Positions 35,748-44,548 are shown, numbered from the stretch's first letter. The stretch is 64,000 bases of DNA from Rhizobium sp. NXC14 (GCF_002117485.1 NZ_CP021030.1:747001-811000); one strand, 5' to 3'. Numbers and translations: made by a program. The notes: generated from the sequence alone by a model not told the origin.

Positions 35748-37141
35748 GCTCTGAACAACGGACAGTACGCGAAAAAGTGTGCCGCAGCCTAGCGCGTCTT
35801 GGAAGGGGAGACGATTCATCGGTCATCATTTCAAATGGCCTCCAGTTTGCGCTCGCAAGCGTCCTTGCGCAACTATTTCCGCTTTTGTCCGTGCCTTTGA
35901 TGTTGAGGACACTGACAGCTCAAGAGTGGGGTTTCTACACTATCCTCGTCCAAACTGGCTCACTTATGCAGGTTCTCGGGACGACATTATTTTCGCAGTC
36001 ATTGCTACGTTTCTACGCCGCAACTAATGAATCCGATCGTCACAAGTTAATATGGACTTCCGTGCTGGCAGGAACCGTCTCACAGACAGCTCTCCTGGGT
36101 CTGCTGTGGATTTTTCGGCATTCCACAATTCGTGCACTTTTTCCGAATGTCGATATACCGATAGATCCCGCCTTCACTTGGGCGATCTTCTGGTGGCTTT
36201 TTGCAACGTTCCGGACGCTTCTTATGACGGTCGCCAAGGTTCAAGAGAAACCTTGGCAGGTGCTGCAACTTACCGGTCTCTATGGCATAATCCTACTGCC
36301 AGGGCTAACCTTAGTAGTGTCGGCGGATCTCGGCCTTATTGGTGCACTGCAGGCGCTGATAGCAGCGGAACTTGTAGGTGCCGTCGTCAATCTTCTTTTA
36401 ACTTCACGTGAATTTAAAATTTCCTTCGACTTAGAAAGTCTTCGTCGCGGAGTCTACTTCTCACTTCCTCTGCTGCCCAGTTCTCTGATGACATCGTTGC
36501 TGCTCAACGCAGATCGTATCGTTCTCAGCCGCTTCGCCAATCTGTCATTACAAGGTCATTACGCGCTTGGGTCAATGGTGGGAAGCGGAATGGCGGTTAT
36601 TGTCACATCCTTCTGGTCGTCATATTCAGCGCGTGTGCTATCGGTGAAATCCAGCCGGGGTATCCGTTCCGCGGCTCAAACCGGCAAGGAGACGATGCAT
36701 CTCGGAGTTAAGATTGTTGGACTGCCCGTGATCGGTCTTTGCTTACTGGGCTGGCCGCTATTTTACCTCATCACCAATGATCACGCTCAGCTTGCGATAG
36801 CCGTCGTAGCATCAATAGGCGTAGCAACTGGACATTTTTGTCGCTTCCTGACGCTGCCTGCGCAGCATTCCTTGTTCATGCAATCCAGAACTATTACTAT
36901 GCTGTCCCTAAGCGCATGTACGCTTGTAGTGATGTTTATCGCGAGCTTTGGGCTGACCTTTGTTCTTGGTCCTATTGCGGTGGCGTTCGCCTTCGGCACG
37001 GCACATATTCTGATGGCGGTTCCATATTACAAGACCGCCGGTTTTGGTACAAATGTCGACCTATCACAATCTGCAGTGTTGTATGGCGGCCTCATTATTG
37101 CTGCCGCGATCGCTGCTGCAGTTTTGCTTTCAAGCTTTTAG
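35744..37141 (+). CDS. wzx: Oligosaccharide flippase (Wzx-like)
   Basis: 465 residues with about twelve to fourteen hydrophobic segments, e.g. FALASVLAQLFPLLSVPLML near the start. The N-terminal loop LRTLTAQEWGFYTI and the middle LLLNADRIVLSRFANLSLQG are typical of polysaccharide_synt/MATE-like flippases. Wzx moves undecaprenyl-linked repeat units to the periplasm. The ATG overlaps the preceding stop by 4 bases. Last gene of the rightward set before the insertion sequences, so any further genes of the operon may have been cut off or displaced. Confidence 0.83.
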   Translation: MSSEQRTVREKVCRSLARLGRGDDSSVIISNGLQFALASVLAQLFPLLSVPLMLRTLTAQEWGFYTILVQTGSLMQVLGTTLFSQSLLRFYAATNESDRHKLIWTSVLAGTVSQTALLGLLWIFRHSTIRALFPNVDIPIDPAFTWAIFWWLFATFRTLLMTVAKVQEKPWQVLQLTGLYGIILLPGLTLVVSADLGLIGALQALIAAELVGAVVNLLLTSREFKISFDLESLRRGVYFSLPLLPSSLMTSLLLNADRIVLSRFANLSLQGHYALGSMVGSGMAVIVTSFWSSYSARVLSVKSSRGIRSAAQTGKETMHLGVKIVGLPVIGLCLLGWPLFYLITNDHAQLAIAVVASIGVATGHFCRFLTLPAQHSLFMQSRTITMLSLSACTLVVMFIASFGLTFVLGPIAVAFAFGTAHILMAVPYYKTAGFGTNVDLSQSAVLYGGLIIAAAIAAAVLLSSF

Positions 37142-37263
37142 GACGGATCGACGCGTGTGGCACCGAGATCATGGTTGCCTCGACAACTGGAACTCTTGAT
37201 GACCTTGCCCCGTTGAAATAATCCATTTTGAAGTAAGCTCTGGCCCATTGAGAGGACCAGGGA

Positions 37264-37530
37264 ATGAAGCGCAATCGTTTCACAGACGAACAGATTATCG
37301 GCATTCTGAAGGAGCACGAGGCCGGCACGCCAGTCTCGGAGCTTTGCCGCAAGCACGGCGTCAGCGATGCCAGCATTTATAAATGGAAAGCCAAATTCGG
37401 TGGCATGGACGTGTCCGAGGCTAAGCGGTTGAAGACGCTGGAGGACGAGAACACGAAACTGAAGCGGCTTCTGGCGGATGCCATGCTCGACAATGCTGCT
37501 TTGAAAGACCTTTTGGGAAAGAAGTGGTGA
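37264..37530 (+). CDS. IS3-family transposase OrfA
   Basis: 88 residues. The N-terminal helix-turn-helix RFTDEQIIGILKEHEAG and CRKHGVSDASIYKWKAKFGG, then a leucine-zipper-like helix LKTLEDENTKLKRLLADAML, are the standard IS407-group OrfA. It binds the ends and normally supplies the N-terminus of the OrfAB transposase through -1 frameshifting near the overlap with orfB (37524-37530). The gene is intact. Confidence 0.93.
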   Translation: MKRNRFTDEQIIGILKEHEAGTPVSELCRKHGVSDASIYKWKAKFGGMDVSEAKRLKTLEDENTKLKRLLADAMLDNAALKDLLGKKW

Positions 37531-37857
37531 CGCCCGCAGCAAAGCGGAACGCTGTAACGCATCTGATGAGCCACCATCAGATGAGTGAACGGCGGGCGTG
37601 TAAAGCCATCGGCGTTTGCCGGATGACGATCCGTTATGAAACGAGCCGCAGCGACGACCATGACCTTCGCGAGCGAATGAAGGCATTGGCGCATGAACGT
37701 CGCCGCTTTGGCTATCGACGTATTCACGTGCTGCTCAGGCGCGAGGGCCACATTGTGAACCACAAGAGGCTCTTCCGGCTCTATCGGGAAGAGAAGCTGA
37801 CGGTGCGCAAGCGCGGAGGCCGCAAGCGAGCGATCGGCACACGAGCACCGATGCTTG
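37524..37857 (+). pseudogene. IS3-family transposase OrfB, 5' part (interrupted)
   Basis: About 111 codons: VTPAAKRNAVTHLMSHH, RRACKAIGVCRMTIRYE, HERRRFGYRRIHVLLRREG and KRAIGTRAPML, the N-terminal half of IS407-type OrfB (HTH_21). The frame is broken at 37857 by the IS66 insertion; beyond that it reads into IS66 DNA and stops at 37886. The rest is at 40664-41259. Removing the insert plus one target copy restores the frame exactly. Confidence 0.9.
37850..37857 (+). repeat. 8-bp target site duplication, left copy
   Basis: GATGCTTG directly precedes the left IS66 end. It is identical to 40656-40663. Eight base pairs is the standard IS66 duplication length. Confidence 0.92.
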
Positions 37858-37961
37858 GTGAGCGTCCGGTGAGCTGTTTTTGCTGATCGGGCAAATCAGG
37901 CGATGTTCTGGCATTAGAACCAGCATTAGTGCTGACATTAATACCAGAACAAAGAGGTTTC

Positions 37962-38324
37962 ATGGCTCGCATAGAGATCATGTCCGGTACCGAGCGCAGA
38001 CGGCGTTGGTCGGACGAGGCGAAGCTGAGGATACTTGCGGAAGCTGATGAGCCCGGTGCTCGCATTGGCGATGTGGCGCGCCGGCACGACATTCATCCGG
38101 GCCAGATCCGCTTGTGGCGGCAATCATTCAGCTATGCCGATCGGCCGACGGTGTTCCTCCCGGTGGAAGTCACCGAGGAGGTTGGCGTAAGCCAGCCGTC
38201 TACCGCAGCAACGAGGCCGGCGATCGTCGAGATCTTGCTTCGAAACGGCCGGAGCTTGAAGGTTCCGGTTGACGTTGAGTTGAAGCTGCTTGGCCCGCTG
38301 GTCGCTTGCGTGGAGGCGGCATGA
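37962..38324 (+). CDS. tnpA: IS66 TnpA (IS66 Orf1-like)
   Basis: 120 residues from ATG 37962, which has AGAGG a few bases upstream; the frame is open earlier but without a start signal. RRRWSDEAKLRILAEADEPG and VARRHDIHPGQIRLWRQSF form the helix-turn-helix. Ends with IVEILLRNGRSLKVPVDV, typical of the family. Required for IS66 transposition, exact role unclear. Its stop overlaps the tnpB ATG (ATGA). Confidence 0.9.
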   Translation: MARIEIMSGTERRRRWSDEAKLRILAEADEPGARIGDVARRHDIHPGQIRLWRQSFSYADRPTVFLPVEVTEEVGVSQPSTAATRPAIVEILLRNGRSLKVPVDVELKLLGPLVACVEAA

Positions 38325-38668
38325 TCGGGCCATCGGGAAATGTGCGGGTCTACCTGGCCTGCGGAGTGACGGATATGCGGCGTGGCATCGATGGCCTATC
38401 GGCGCTGGTCGAAACGGTCGTGAAGGAGGCGCCGGGCTCGGGCGCAATCTTTGGCTTCCGCGGAAAGCGCGCTGACCGGATCAAGCTTCTCTGGTGGGAC
38501 GGTCAGGGGTTCTGCCTGTTCTACAAGATTTTGGAGCGCGGATACTTTCCCTGGCCGACGGCGAAGGATGGGGTAGCGCACCTGACGCAAGCGCAGCTTT
38601 CCATGCTCGTTGAGGGGATCGATTGGCGACGCCCGGCGTGGACGTCAGCTCCCGGCCGAACGGGATAA
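38321..38668 (+). CDS. tnpB: IS66 TnpB (IS66 Orf2-like)
   Basis: 115 residues from ATG 38321, overlapping the tnpA stop by 4 bases. VRVYLACGVTDMRRGIDGLS, IFGFRGKRADRIKLLWWDG and GFCLFYKILERGYFPWP are nearly invariant IS66 Orf2 motifs. Helper protein of unknown biochemical role. Intact. A gap of 72 bases separates it from tnpC. Confidence 0.93.
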   Translation: MIGPSGNVRVYLACGVTDMRRGIDGLSALVETVVKEAPGSGAIFGFRGKRADRIKLLWWDGQGFCLFYKILERGYFPWPTAKDGVAHLTQAQLSMLVEGIDWRRPAWTSAPGRTG

Positions 38669-38740
38669 AAGCTATATTTTGCAGAGGCATCCGAGGCTTA
38701 ATGCTGGCGCGTCAGAGGCAAATCGGCTAGTTTCGCGGGT

Positions 38741-40305
38741 ATGGAAACAGCGCCGCTGGACAGTCAGGACGAGCTCACTGCTTTGCGCGCACTCGTCGCC
38801 GAACAGGCGGCGAAACTTGAGAGCCAGGAAGCCGAGGTCATCAAGCGAGACTCCATATTTGGGCTTCTTCGCGCGCAACTGGAGCTTCTCCGACATCGGC
38901 AGCATGGCGCGTCCTCGGAAAAGATCGACCGGAAGATCGAGCAATTCGAGCTGATGCTGGAGGAGATCGAGGCCTCCCGTGCCGAGGCTGAACAGCGCTC
39001 CGGGAAAACTCCTCTGCCGGAGTTGGACGACGCATCCGAGAAGCCGAAGCGCAAGCCTCTCCCCGATGATCTCGCCACCGAAGAACTGGTCTATGCGGCT
39101 CCTTGCAATTGCCCGACCTGCGGTGGCACTTCATTCCTGAAGGCGCCCGACAGGGTGGTTCAGGTGTTGGAGCACGTGCCGGCGTCGGTCAAGATTGTTC
39201 GGCATGTCGAGAAGCGCATGATCTGCAGGGAATGCGATACGACGGTGGCAGGCGAAATGCCGACCTTGCCGATCGAGCGCGGCAAACCCGGGCCGGGACT
39301 GCTCGCCCATATCATGATCGCCAAATTCGACGATCACATTCCCCTCTACCGCCTGTCAGAGATGTACGACCGGCTCGGGATAGACATCTCCCGATCCGTG
39401 ATGGCCGCTGGGTCGGCCGCGTATCCGCTTTGCTGACACCACTCGTCTTGTTGATCAGAGCCCATATCGCCGCGCTCGACCGAATACATACGGATGATAC
39501 CCCGGTCGATGTTCTCGACCCCGGGCGGGGCAAGACAAAAACCGGCAGGGTCTGGGTCTACGTCTTTGACGGCAGTGGCTATCAATCCGCCACTCCCGCA
39601 GCCATCGCCTATTACTACAGTCCTGACCGAAAGGGCGCGCATCCGGCTGACCACCTCGCAAGCTTCAGCGGCGTCATGCATGCCGACGGCTACGGGGGCT
39701 ACAAGAAACTCTACGGCCACCAGATCATTGAAGCCGCCTGCATGGCGCATGTGCGGCGCAAGTTCCATGATGTGATCAAGCTGAAGCCTTGTCCGATCGC
39801 TGAGGAAGCGCTGTCGCGCATCGGCGCTCTCTACGATATCGAGAACCGTATCCGAGGCATGTCGGCTGACGAGCGGCGCATCCTGCGCCAACACCATGCC
39901 CGGCCCATTCTGGACGAGCTCAAAGCCTGGATCGAAGCCACGCTCTCTACGCTGCCACAGAAGCAGAGGTTGGCCGAGGCTATGCGATATGCCCTCTCGC
40001 GATGGACAGCCTTGAGCGTCTACATCGATGATGGCCGTGTCGAGATTGACAACAACATTGCTGAACGAGCCATGCGTCCGCTCGGAATCGGCCGGAAGAA
40101 CTGGCTGTTTGCCGGCTCGGATAAGGGCGGCGAGCGCATCGCCAACATCCTGACCATCATCGAGACGGTCAAACTGCAAGGCCATAATCCGGAGGTCTAC
40201 CTGACAGATGTCCTGACCCGGATCCAGGATCATCCCAAAGACCGAGTTGAAGACCTGCTGCCTTGGAACTGGACGCCGGCAAACGCTCGGTGCGAGGCTG
40301 CCTGA
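38741..40305 (+). pseudogene. tnpC: IS66 TnpC transposase with a frameshift
   Basis: The first frame (38741-39436) gives the N-terminal helical part, a zinc-finger-like CNCPTCGG...CREC region and HIPLYRLSEMYDRLGIDISR. It then runs off as AAGSAAYPLC and stops. From about 39405 the continuation is in another frame: WVGRVSALLTPLVLLI, DDTPVDVLDPGRGKTKTG, HADGYGGYKKLYG and NNIAERAMRPLGIGRKNW up to 40305. The expected ATGGCCGGCTGGGTC reads ATGGCCGCTGGGTC, i.e. one G missing. So this copy probably cannot move on its own, unless the change is a sequence error. Confidence 0.88.
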
Positions 40306-40610
40306 TGGCGCGCTCGAGGTTCATTTACACACTCAGGCAAGTCGCCGGCATGATCGGCGAGAACCTCGAACTGATCGAAGAAGTGACGGCCAACTCGGAC
40401 AACATCTCCGAAGGCGAACTGGTTTACGTCAGCGATGGCACTGAAGATGGCACGAAGGGTCTGACCGAGAATGGCATCGAAGAACTTCAAAGCCTACTTG
40501 CCGACATCAGGACGTGGGACGGCGGTATCCGCGAGTTCCTCATCGACACACAGTGCGATCCTGAAATAATCGACCGCATCATGGCCGATGAGATGAAACG
40601 CGGCCTATAG
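40305..40610 (+). CDS. Small accessory protein of the IS66 element (101 aa)
   Basis: ATG at 40305 overlaps the tnpC stop by one base (TGATG). 101 residues, acidic: begins [20 protein letters not shown], then [36 protein letters not shown] and ends [10 protein letters not shown] do not recognise a domain. It lies inside the element's inverted repeats, so it is a passenger or a helper gene of this IS66 subgroup. Tight coupling to tnpC suggests it is expressed with the transposase. Confidence 0.65.
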   Translation: MARSRFIYTLRQVAGMIGENLELIEEVTANSDNISEGELVYVSDGTEDGTKGLTENGIEELQSLLADIRTWDGGIREFLIDTQCDPEIIDRIMADEMKRGL

Positions 40611-40655
40611 CTTCCATCTCTCGACACCCGAAAAATGCGTTCGCCGGACGCTCAC

Positions 40656-40663
40656 GATGCTTG
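40656..40663 (+). repeat. 8-bp target site duplication, right copy
   Basis: GATGCTTG directly after the right IS66 end, identical to 37850-37857. Confidence 0.92.
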
Positions 40664-41259
40664 TCCCGATGGCGGCCAATGATCGCTGGTCGCTGGACTT
40701 CGTGTCGGATCAGTTCACCGATGGTCGCAGGTTCCGGGTGCTGACGGTCGTCGACGATTGCACCAGGGAATGCCTGGCACTCGTCGCCGATACATCACTT
40801 TCCGGTCTACGGGTTGCCCGCGAACTTGACCGGATCATCGAAGCGCGTGGCAAGCCGAAGATGATCGTCAGCGACAATGGCAGCGAGTTCACCAGCAACG
40901 GGATTCTGCAATGGACGGATCGGACCAAGGTGGAATGGCATTACATCGCGCCTGGCAAGCCGATCCAGAACGCCTTCATCGAAAGCTTCAAAGGGCGGCT
41001 GCGAGACGAGTTCCTGAATGAAACTCTCTTTTCGTCACTGACCCAAGCTCGATCAGCGCTCTTAAACTGGCGCAGCGATTACAACGATCACCGACCGCAC
41101 TCTGAACTCGGCTGGATGACACCTGCCGAGTTCGCTCAGACAATCAAACCGCGACGTGATGCGGTGCTGCGCAGCCGAAATGGCTCCGCACCGCAACCCG
41201 CCGCTACCGCCCCGAATACAGCAACCCAAAACCGCTGGAGCAAACTCAAAACTGGATAA
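40664..41259 (+). pseudogene. IS3-family transposase OrfB, 3' part (interrupted)
   Basis: Continues the frame of 37524-37857 after removal of the IS66 element: [56 protein letters not shown] and [15 protein letters not shown]. All three catalytic acids of the DDE triad are present (Asp in LDFVSD, Asp in SDNGSE, Glu in IESF). It ends [14 protein letters not shown] and a short tail. Would be functional if rejoined. Confidence 0.9.
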
Positions 41260-41378
41260 AACTTGGGGCAAGGTCAGCGGAGCGCCACCGATGAAGGGCA
41301 ATTCTCAACCGGTTGTCCGTCTTCCAACTCGGATGACGTGAGTGAGACCGAGAGTCGACGGCGATAGAGCAGCTAGAG

Positions 41379-42263
41379 CTACGTTCGACGTACCGAAAGC
41401 AGGGACTTAATGCTTTGGATTTTCTTAATACCGCGCTCCTCCAAAGCAGCTCTCTGTAGAGCTTCCCGGACGAAGGCCCACATTAACATAATGAAAAATA
41501 AAATGACGGCAGCGGCGACCGCCTTCGAAAGGCTGCCTTTCGCTAAAGGTTCATCTGGGCGAGTGGGGGACTGTAGTATGTCCGAATCCGACATACTTCC
41601 TTTCATGGAGGCTTCTATGGCTAAGATGGCTTGATTTGATTTTTCCAGTGCATCTGCGATGGCAACCACTGACTGTCCCGGGACCTCGGGCGAGTTTCCC
41701 TGACCTGCGCTAGGGTCGTTAAACCGCTCCAACAATTTTTGTAGAGTCTGCTGAAGAATGGTTTGGGATAGCAACTGTGCCTTAAGTTCTTCCAGTTTGC
41801 CCGGCGAAGGCTTTGATGCAACGAGAAGCTTTTTCAAAATTGATGACAATGCCTCTTCTGCATGATCGGGCGTGTCAGCGATATATTGAAGCCGATATAT
41901 ATCCGTTCCCGAGATACTGACAATTCTTAGAGATTTTTTGAACTTCTCTCGAGCCTGGTATTGTTTTTCGTACTGCGCTAAGAGCCATTGGTTGGTCTTT
42001 ACTGCATCATCGAGGAAGCTGGCCGACTGAAGCAGTAAGCTCCTTTCGATAGGCATTTGAACAATAGCTTCCGATTCGAAGCGTCCGGGGAGAAAGAACA
42101 AAAAGCTGAATACTATAAAAAAACCCAGAAGTGGGACTGCAACTATGACGCGAATTGATTTCGCGAGAATTAAGAGGATGTCAAGAAAATCTACTCCGTT
42201 GCCCGGGCTACCGTCACTGTCAATTGTGTATGTTTCCGTGGCTTTCAAGCTTTCAAGCTCCAT
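41379..42263 (-). CDS. Polysaccharide chain-length determinant (Wzz-like)
   Basis: 294 residues. Two membrane segments, one near 35-55 (VIVAVPLLGFFIVFSFLFFL) and one near 250-270 (AVAAAVILFFIMLMWAF), enclose a periplasmic helical domain with FESEAIVQMPIERSLLLQ, the Wzz layout. There is no fused cytoplasmic tyrosine kinase. It would set the length of the Wzy-made polymer. It faces the insertion sequences and lies outside the divergent operons, perhaps displaced by them. A/T-rich like the rest of the cluster. Confidence 0.72.
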   Translation of the reverse strand: MELESLKATETYTIDSDGSPGNGVDFLDILLILAKSIRVIVAVPLLGFFIVFSFLFFLPGRFESEAIVQMPIERSLLLQSASFLDDAVKTNQWLLAQYEKQYQAREKFKKSLRIVSISGTDIYRLQYIADTPDHAEEALSSILKKLLVASKPSPGKLEELKAQLLSQTILQQTLQKLLERFNDPSAGQGNSPEVPGQSVVAIADALEKSNQAILAIEASMKGSMSDSDILQSPTRPDEPLAKGSLSKAVAAAVILFFIMLMWAFVREALQRAALEERGIKKIQSIKSLLSVRRT

Positions 42264-42596
42264 ATAACGTTACCGGCGTCACTCCTTAACGCGGCCCTAT
42301 CGGTCTTCTGCCTCACAGGTTTCGCCAAAGCTGTCTACCCCGCTCGCAGGCAACATTAACCGTGCTGGCAGCTTTGGGTCCGAAGAGAGAGTCGCTGGAC
42401 CTGAACAGCTTCGAGGATGTCACTAACTGAATTTTCTCCTGCTGTCACCGTCAGTGTGTCGGCGCGTTGAGGTAAGAACTGATCCGGCGTCTGCTTGAGA
42501 GAGGAATTCAGATAGCGGCCGACATCTTAGGCCCATTCGACACGGCATGGAACACATGCCATCTCGGGCCGTTCTCCAAGTGATGGGAGAATATGC
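42264..42596. other. Border between polysaccharide region and core, no gene seen
   Basis: About 330 bases. No supported reading frame. Base composition changes here from the A/T-richer polysaccharide genes to G/C-rich core genes. GGGAG before 42597 is the ribosome site of the next gene. Confidence 0.45.
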
Positions 42597-43034
42597 ATGT
42601 CGAAAACGCTTCTCTACGGCGCGACCAAGATCGACGAGACGAACGGCGCCTATTCGCCGATCGAAAGCCTGGCCGCCGTCCAGTGGAAGTACCGTGTGTT
42701 CATTCTTTTCGCCGACAGGGATAATGCCCGCGCGGCGCGCCAGGAAAACCAGCTGCTGGCCGACCGCAGCGCGCTCGATGAGCGCGATATGGTGGTGCTG
42801 AAGGTCTCGGGCGGCAAAGTGCGGGCGCTTTTCGGCGCTGCCGATGCCCTCGACGGCGAAATGATCCGCCGCGATCTCGATGCGCCGGAGACGGGTGAAT
42901 TCGCCGCCTTCCTTGTCGGCAAGGACGGAACCGTCAAACTCAAGGTCAGGGAGCCGATCATCAGTGGCGAGCTCTTCGCCATTATCGACAGCATGCCGAT
43001 GCGCGCTGCCGAGACGCTGAAGTCGGACAAATAG
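42597..43034 (+). CDS. DUF4174 domain protein
   Basis: 145 residues. After a 20-residue head comes SLAAVQWKYRVFILFADRDN, AARQENQLLADRSALDERDM and FAAFLVGKDGTVKLKVREPI, the thioredoxin-like pattern of DUF4174. No signal peptide and no CxxC pair, so redox chemistry is unlikely from this sequence. GGGAG lies 9 bases before the ATG. Function unknown; followed closely by a small proline-rich protein gene in the same direction. Confidence 0.72.
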   Translation: MSKTLLYGATKIDETNGAYSPIESLAAVQWKYRVFILFADRDNARAARQENQLLADRSALDERDMVVLKVSGGKVRALFGAADALDGEMIRRDLDAPETGEFAAFLVGKDGTVKLKVREPIISGELFAIIDSMPMRAAETLKSDK

Positions 43035-43071
43035 TCCCGACGAACATCGCAAACATAAAAGGGAGGCGGTC

Positions 43072-43239
43072 ATGTCCGTGCCCAACGAACCCATTCCCGA
43101 TCAGCCGCCAATGCCGGCACCCGGCTGGAAGCCGGTGCCGCCGATCACCGAGCCGGAGCCGGACCGGCTTCCGGATGAGGCGCCTGTTCCCAACCCCGAT
43201 GAGAACGACGAGCCGGCCAAGCACGTCTCGGAGACTTAG
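43072..43239 (+). CDS. Small proline/glutamate-rich protein (55 aa)
   Basis: ATG 43072 follows GGGAGGCGG, a strong ribosome site. 55 residues, nearly a quarter proline: MSVPNEPIPDQPPMPAPGW, then KPVPPITEPEPDRLPDEAPV and a charged tail ending HVSET. Likely disordered. No known domain. It starts 37 bases after the DUF4174 gene and its stop overlaps the end of the convergent LysR gene by 4 bases. Confidence 0.6.
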   Translation: MSVPNEPIPDQPPMPAPGWKPVPPITEPEPDRLPDEAPVPNPDENDEPAKHVSET

Positions 43240-44120
43240 AGGAAGATGTGACGCTCGGCGCCGACGAGTTCCTGTAGGAAGTCGACGACGCTGCGGACGC
43301 GCACCAGGTCGCGCGCCGTTTCGTGATAGGTCGTCCAATAGGCGCGCCGGATCGAAATGTCAGGCAGGATGCGCTGCAGTTCCGGATATTGCCGCGCGAT
43401 ATAATCATGCAGGATGCCGATGCCGGCGCCTGATCGCACCGCCTCCGTCTGGCCGATCGCCGTCGAAATTTCGAAGCCGGCATCCCAGCTGCGCATTACC
43501 TCGCCGGAGAAATTCAGCGAGGCGGTGAAGGTCAGGTCTTCGACATAGCCGATGCGCGGATGCACCTTCAGCGCCTCGACATCGCCGGGCCTGCCATGGC
43601 GGGCGAGATAGTCGCGCGAGGCATAGAGGCCGAGCGTGTAGTCCGTCAGCTTGGAGGAGACGAGCCGCCCCTGTTCGGGACGCTCCAGCGTGATGGCGAT
43701 ATCCGCCTCACGCTGCGACAGCGAGAAGGAGCGCGGCACGGGCACGAGCTGGATCTTCAGCTCCGGATGGCGCTCGATCAGCCGGCCCATGCGAGGTGCA
43801 AGAAAGGAGACGCCGAAACCATCGGGCGCGCCGACGCGCACCGTCCCGGCGATCGCCGTATCGGTGTGGCCGAGATTGGCCTGCGCCGCGAGCATTTCGG
43901 TTTCCATTCGCTCGGCGGCATTAAGGAAGATGCCGCCTTCGGCCGTCAGCTCGCAGCCATTCGTGCGGCGCACGAAGAGCCGCGTCTTCAGCGCGTCTTC
44001 GAGCGACGTCAGCCGGCGCGAAAGCGTGGCGTGGTTGAGCCCCAGGCGCTTCGAAGCGGCAAGGATCTGTCCGGTTCGGGCGACTGCGAGGAAAATTCGA
44101 ACGTCATCCCAGTTCATCAC
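43236..44120 (-). CDS. LysR-family transcriptional regulator
   Basis: 294 residues. N-terminal winged helix MNWDDVRIFLAVARTGQILA, LGLNHATLSRRLTSLEDAL, then a LysR substrate domain (GTVRVGAPDGFGVSFLAPRM, READIAITLERP). Co-transcribed with the monooxygenase gene upstream (ATGA overlap) and divergent from mmsA. It is a candidate regulator of mmsA and its own unit through the dyad at 44512-44548. The inducer is unknown. Confidence 0.88.
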   Translation of the reverse strand: MMNWDDVRIFLAVARTGQILAASKRLGLNHATLSRRLTSLEDALKTRLFVRRTNGCELTAEGGIFLNAAERMETEMLAAQANLGHTDTAIAGTVRVGAPDGFGVSFLAPRMGRLIERHPELKIQLVPVPRSFSLSQREADIAITLERPEQGRLVSSKLTDYTLGLYASRDYLARHGRPGDVEALKVHPRIGYVEDLTFTASLNFSGEVMRSWDAGFEISTAIGQTEAVRSGAGIGILHDYIARQYPELQRILPDISIRRAYWTTYHETARDLVRVRSVVDFLQELVGAERHIFL

Positions 44121-44428
44121 TTGGCCCGCATTGCAATCGGATCGACGTCGATAAGCGTCAGCGACGTCACCATGCCGGCCGTCGCCTTTTTGTATTTGAG
44201 GAAATGCGGTGTCCGCAGATGGGCCTCATAGGCCTTCTGGTCGGCGTAAACTTCGAGAATGCGAACGCGGTTTGGAACCTGGCGCATGGAAACGGCGCTG
44301 AGCGAAAGGACACCCCCTTCCAGCGCGACCGAAGCCTCGATTTCCTCCGCAAGCAACGTCCGATAGTCGTCGAGCCTCTCGGCGGCGATCTCCAGCTCCG
44401 CCATTCGCACGACAGGATTTTGGCTCAT
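44117..44428 (-). CDS. Antibiotic biosynthesis monooxygenase (ABM) domain protein
   Basis: 103 residues, ferredoxin-like ABM fold: VVRMAELEIAAERLDDYRTL, SLSAVSMRQVPNRVRILEVY, and AYEAHLRTPHFLKYKKAT, close to YgiN-type quinol monooxygenases (the H...TPHF pattern). Such proteins act as cofactor-free oxygenases or as small sensors. First gene of the leftward pair with the LysR regulator, 164 bases from divergent mmsA. Confidence 0.82.
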   Translation of the reverse strand: MSQNPVVRMAELEIAAERLDDYRTLLAEEIEASVALEGGVLSLSAVSMRQVPNRVRILEVYADQKAYEAHLRTPHFLKYKKATAGMVTSLTLIDVDPIAMRAK

Positions 44429-44511
44429 CGGTCGACCTTTCTGAGTTTGACTTGTCCGCAGGAGGCGGCAAGTTCGGAAGCAGCAGCGCCTGCCTCGGAA
44501 CTATAAAATTC

Positions 44512-44548
44512 GCACAACAGTTGCTTATATCAACGCGTTGATTTGTGC
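44512..44548. promoter_or_regulatory. Nested dyad in the mmsA / monooxygenase intergenic region
   Basis: A perfect 14-bp palindrome ATCAACGCGTTGAT (44529-44542) is enclosed by a second inverted pair, GCACAA (44512-44517) and TTGTGC (44543-44548). It lies between the divergent genes and about 45-80 bases before mmsA, a likely operator for the neighbouring LysR protein. The regulator link is inference. Confidence 0.5.

Larger units (their letters stand above)
37858..40655 (+). mobile_element. IS66-family insertion sequence (2798 bp)
   Basis: Left end GTGAGCGTCCGG matches the reverse complement of the right end for 12 bases, then the repeat continues imperfectly with a shared run of T's. A perfect 8-bp GATGCTTG duplication flanks it. 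Contains tnpA, tnpB, a frameshifted tnpC and a fourth small gene. Inserted in orfB of the IS3-family element. Confidence 0.93.
37200..41276 (+). mobile_element. IS3-family (IS407-like) element, interrupted by an IS66-family element
   Basis: Ends carry the inverted repeat TGACCTTGCCCC (37200-37211) and its complement GGGGCAAGGTCA (41265-41276). Inside are orfA, orfB and the nested IS66 element. Without the latter the element is about 1.27 kb, usual for IS3. No matching direct repeat was found directly outside (TTGA left, GCGG right), so the outer flank may have been rearranged after insertion. Confidence 0.82.
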
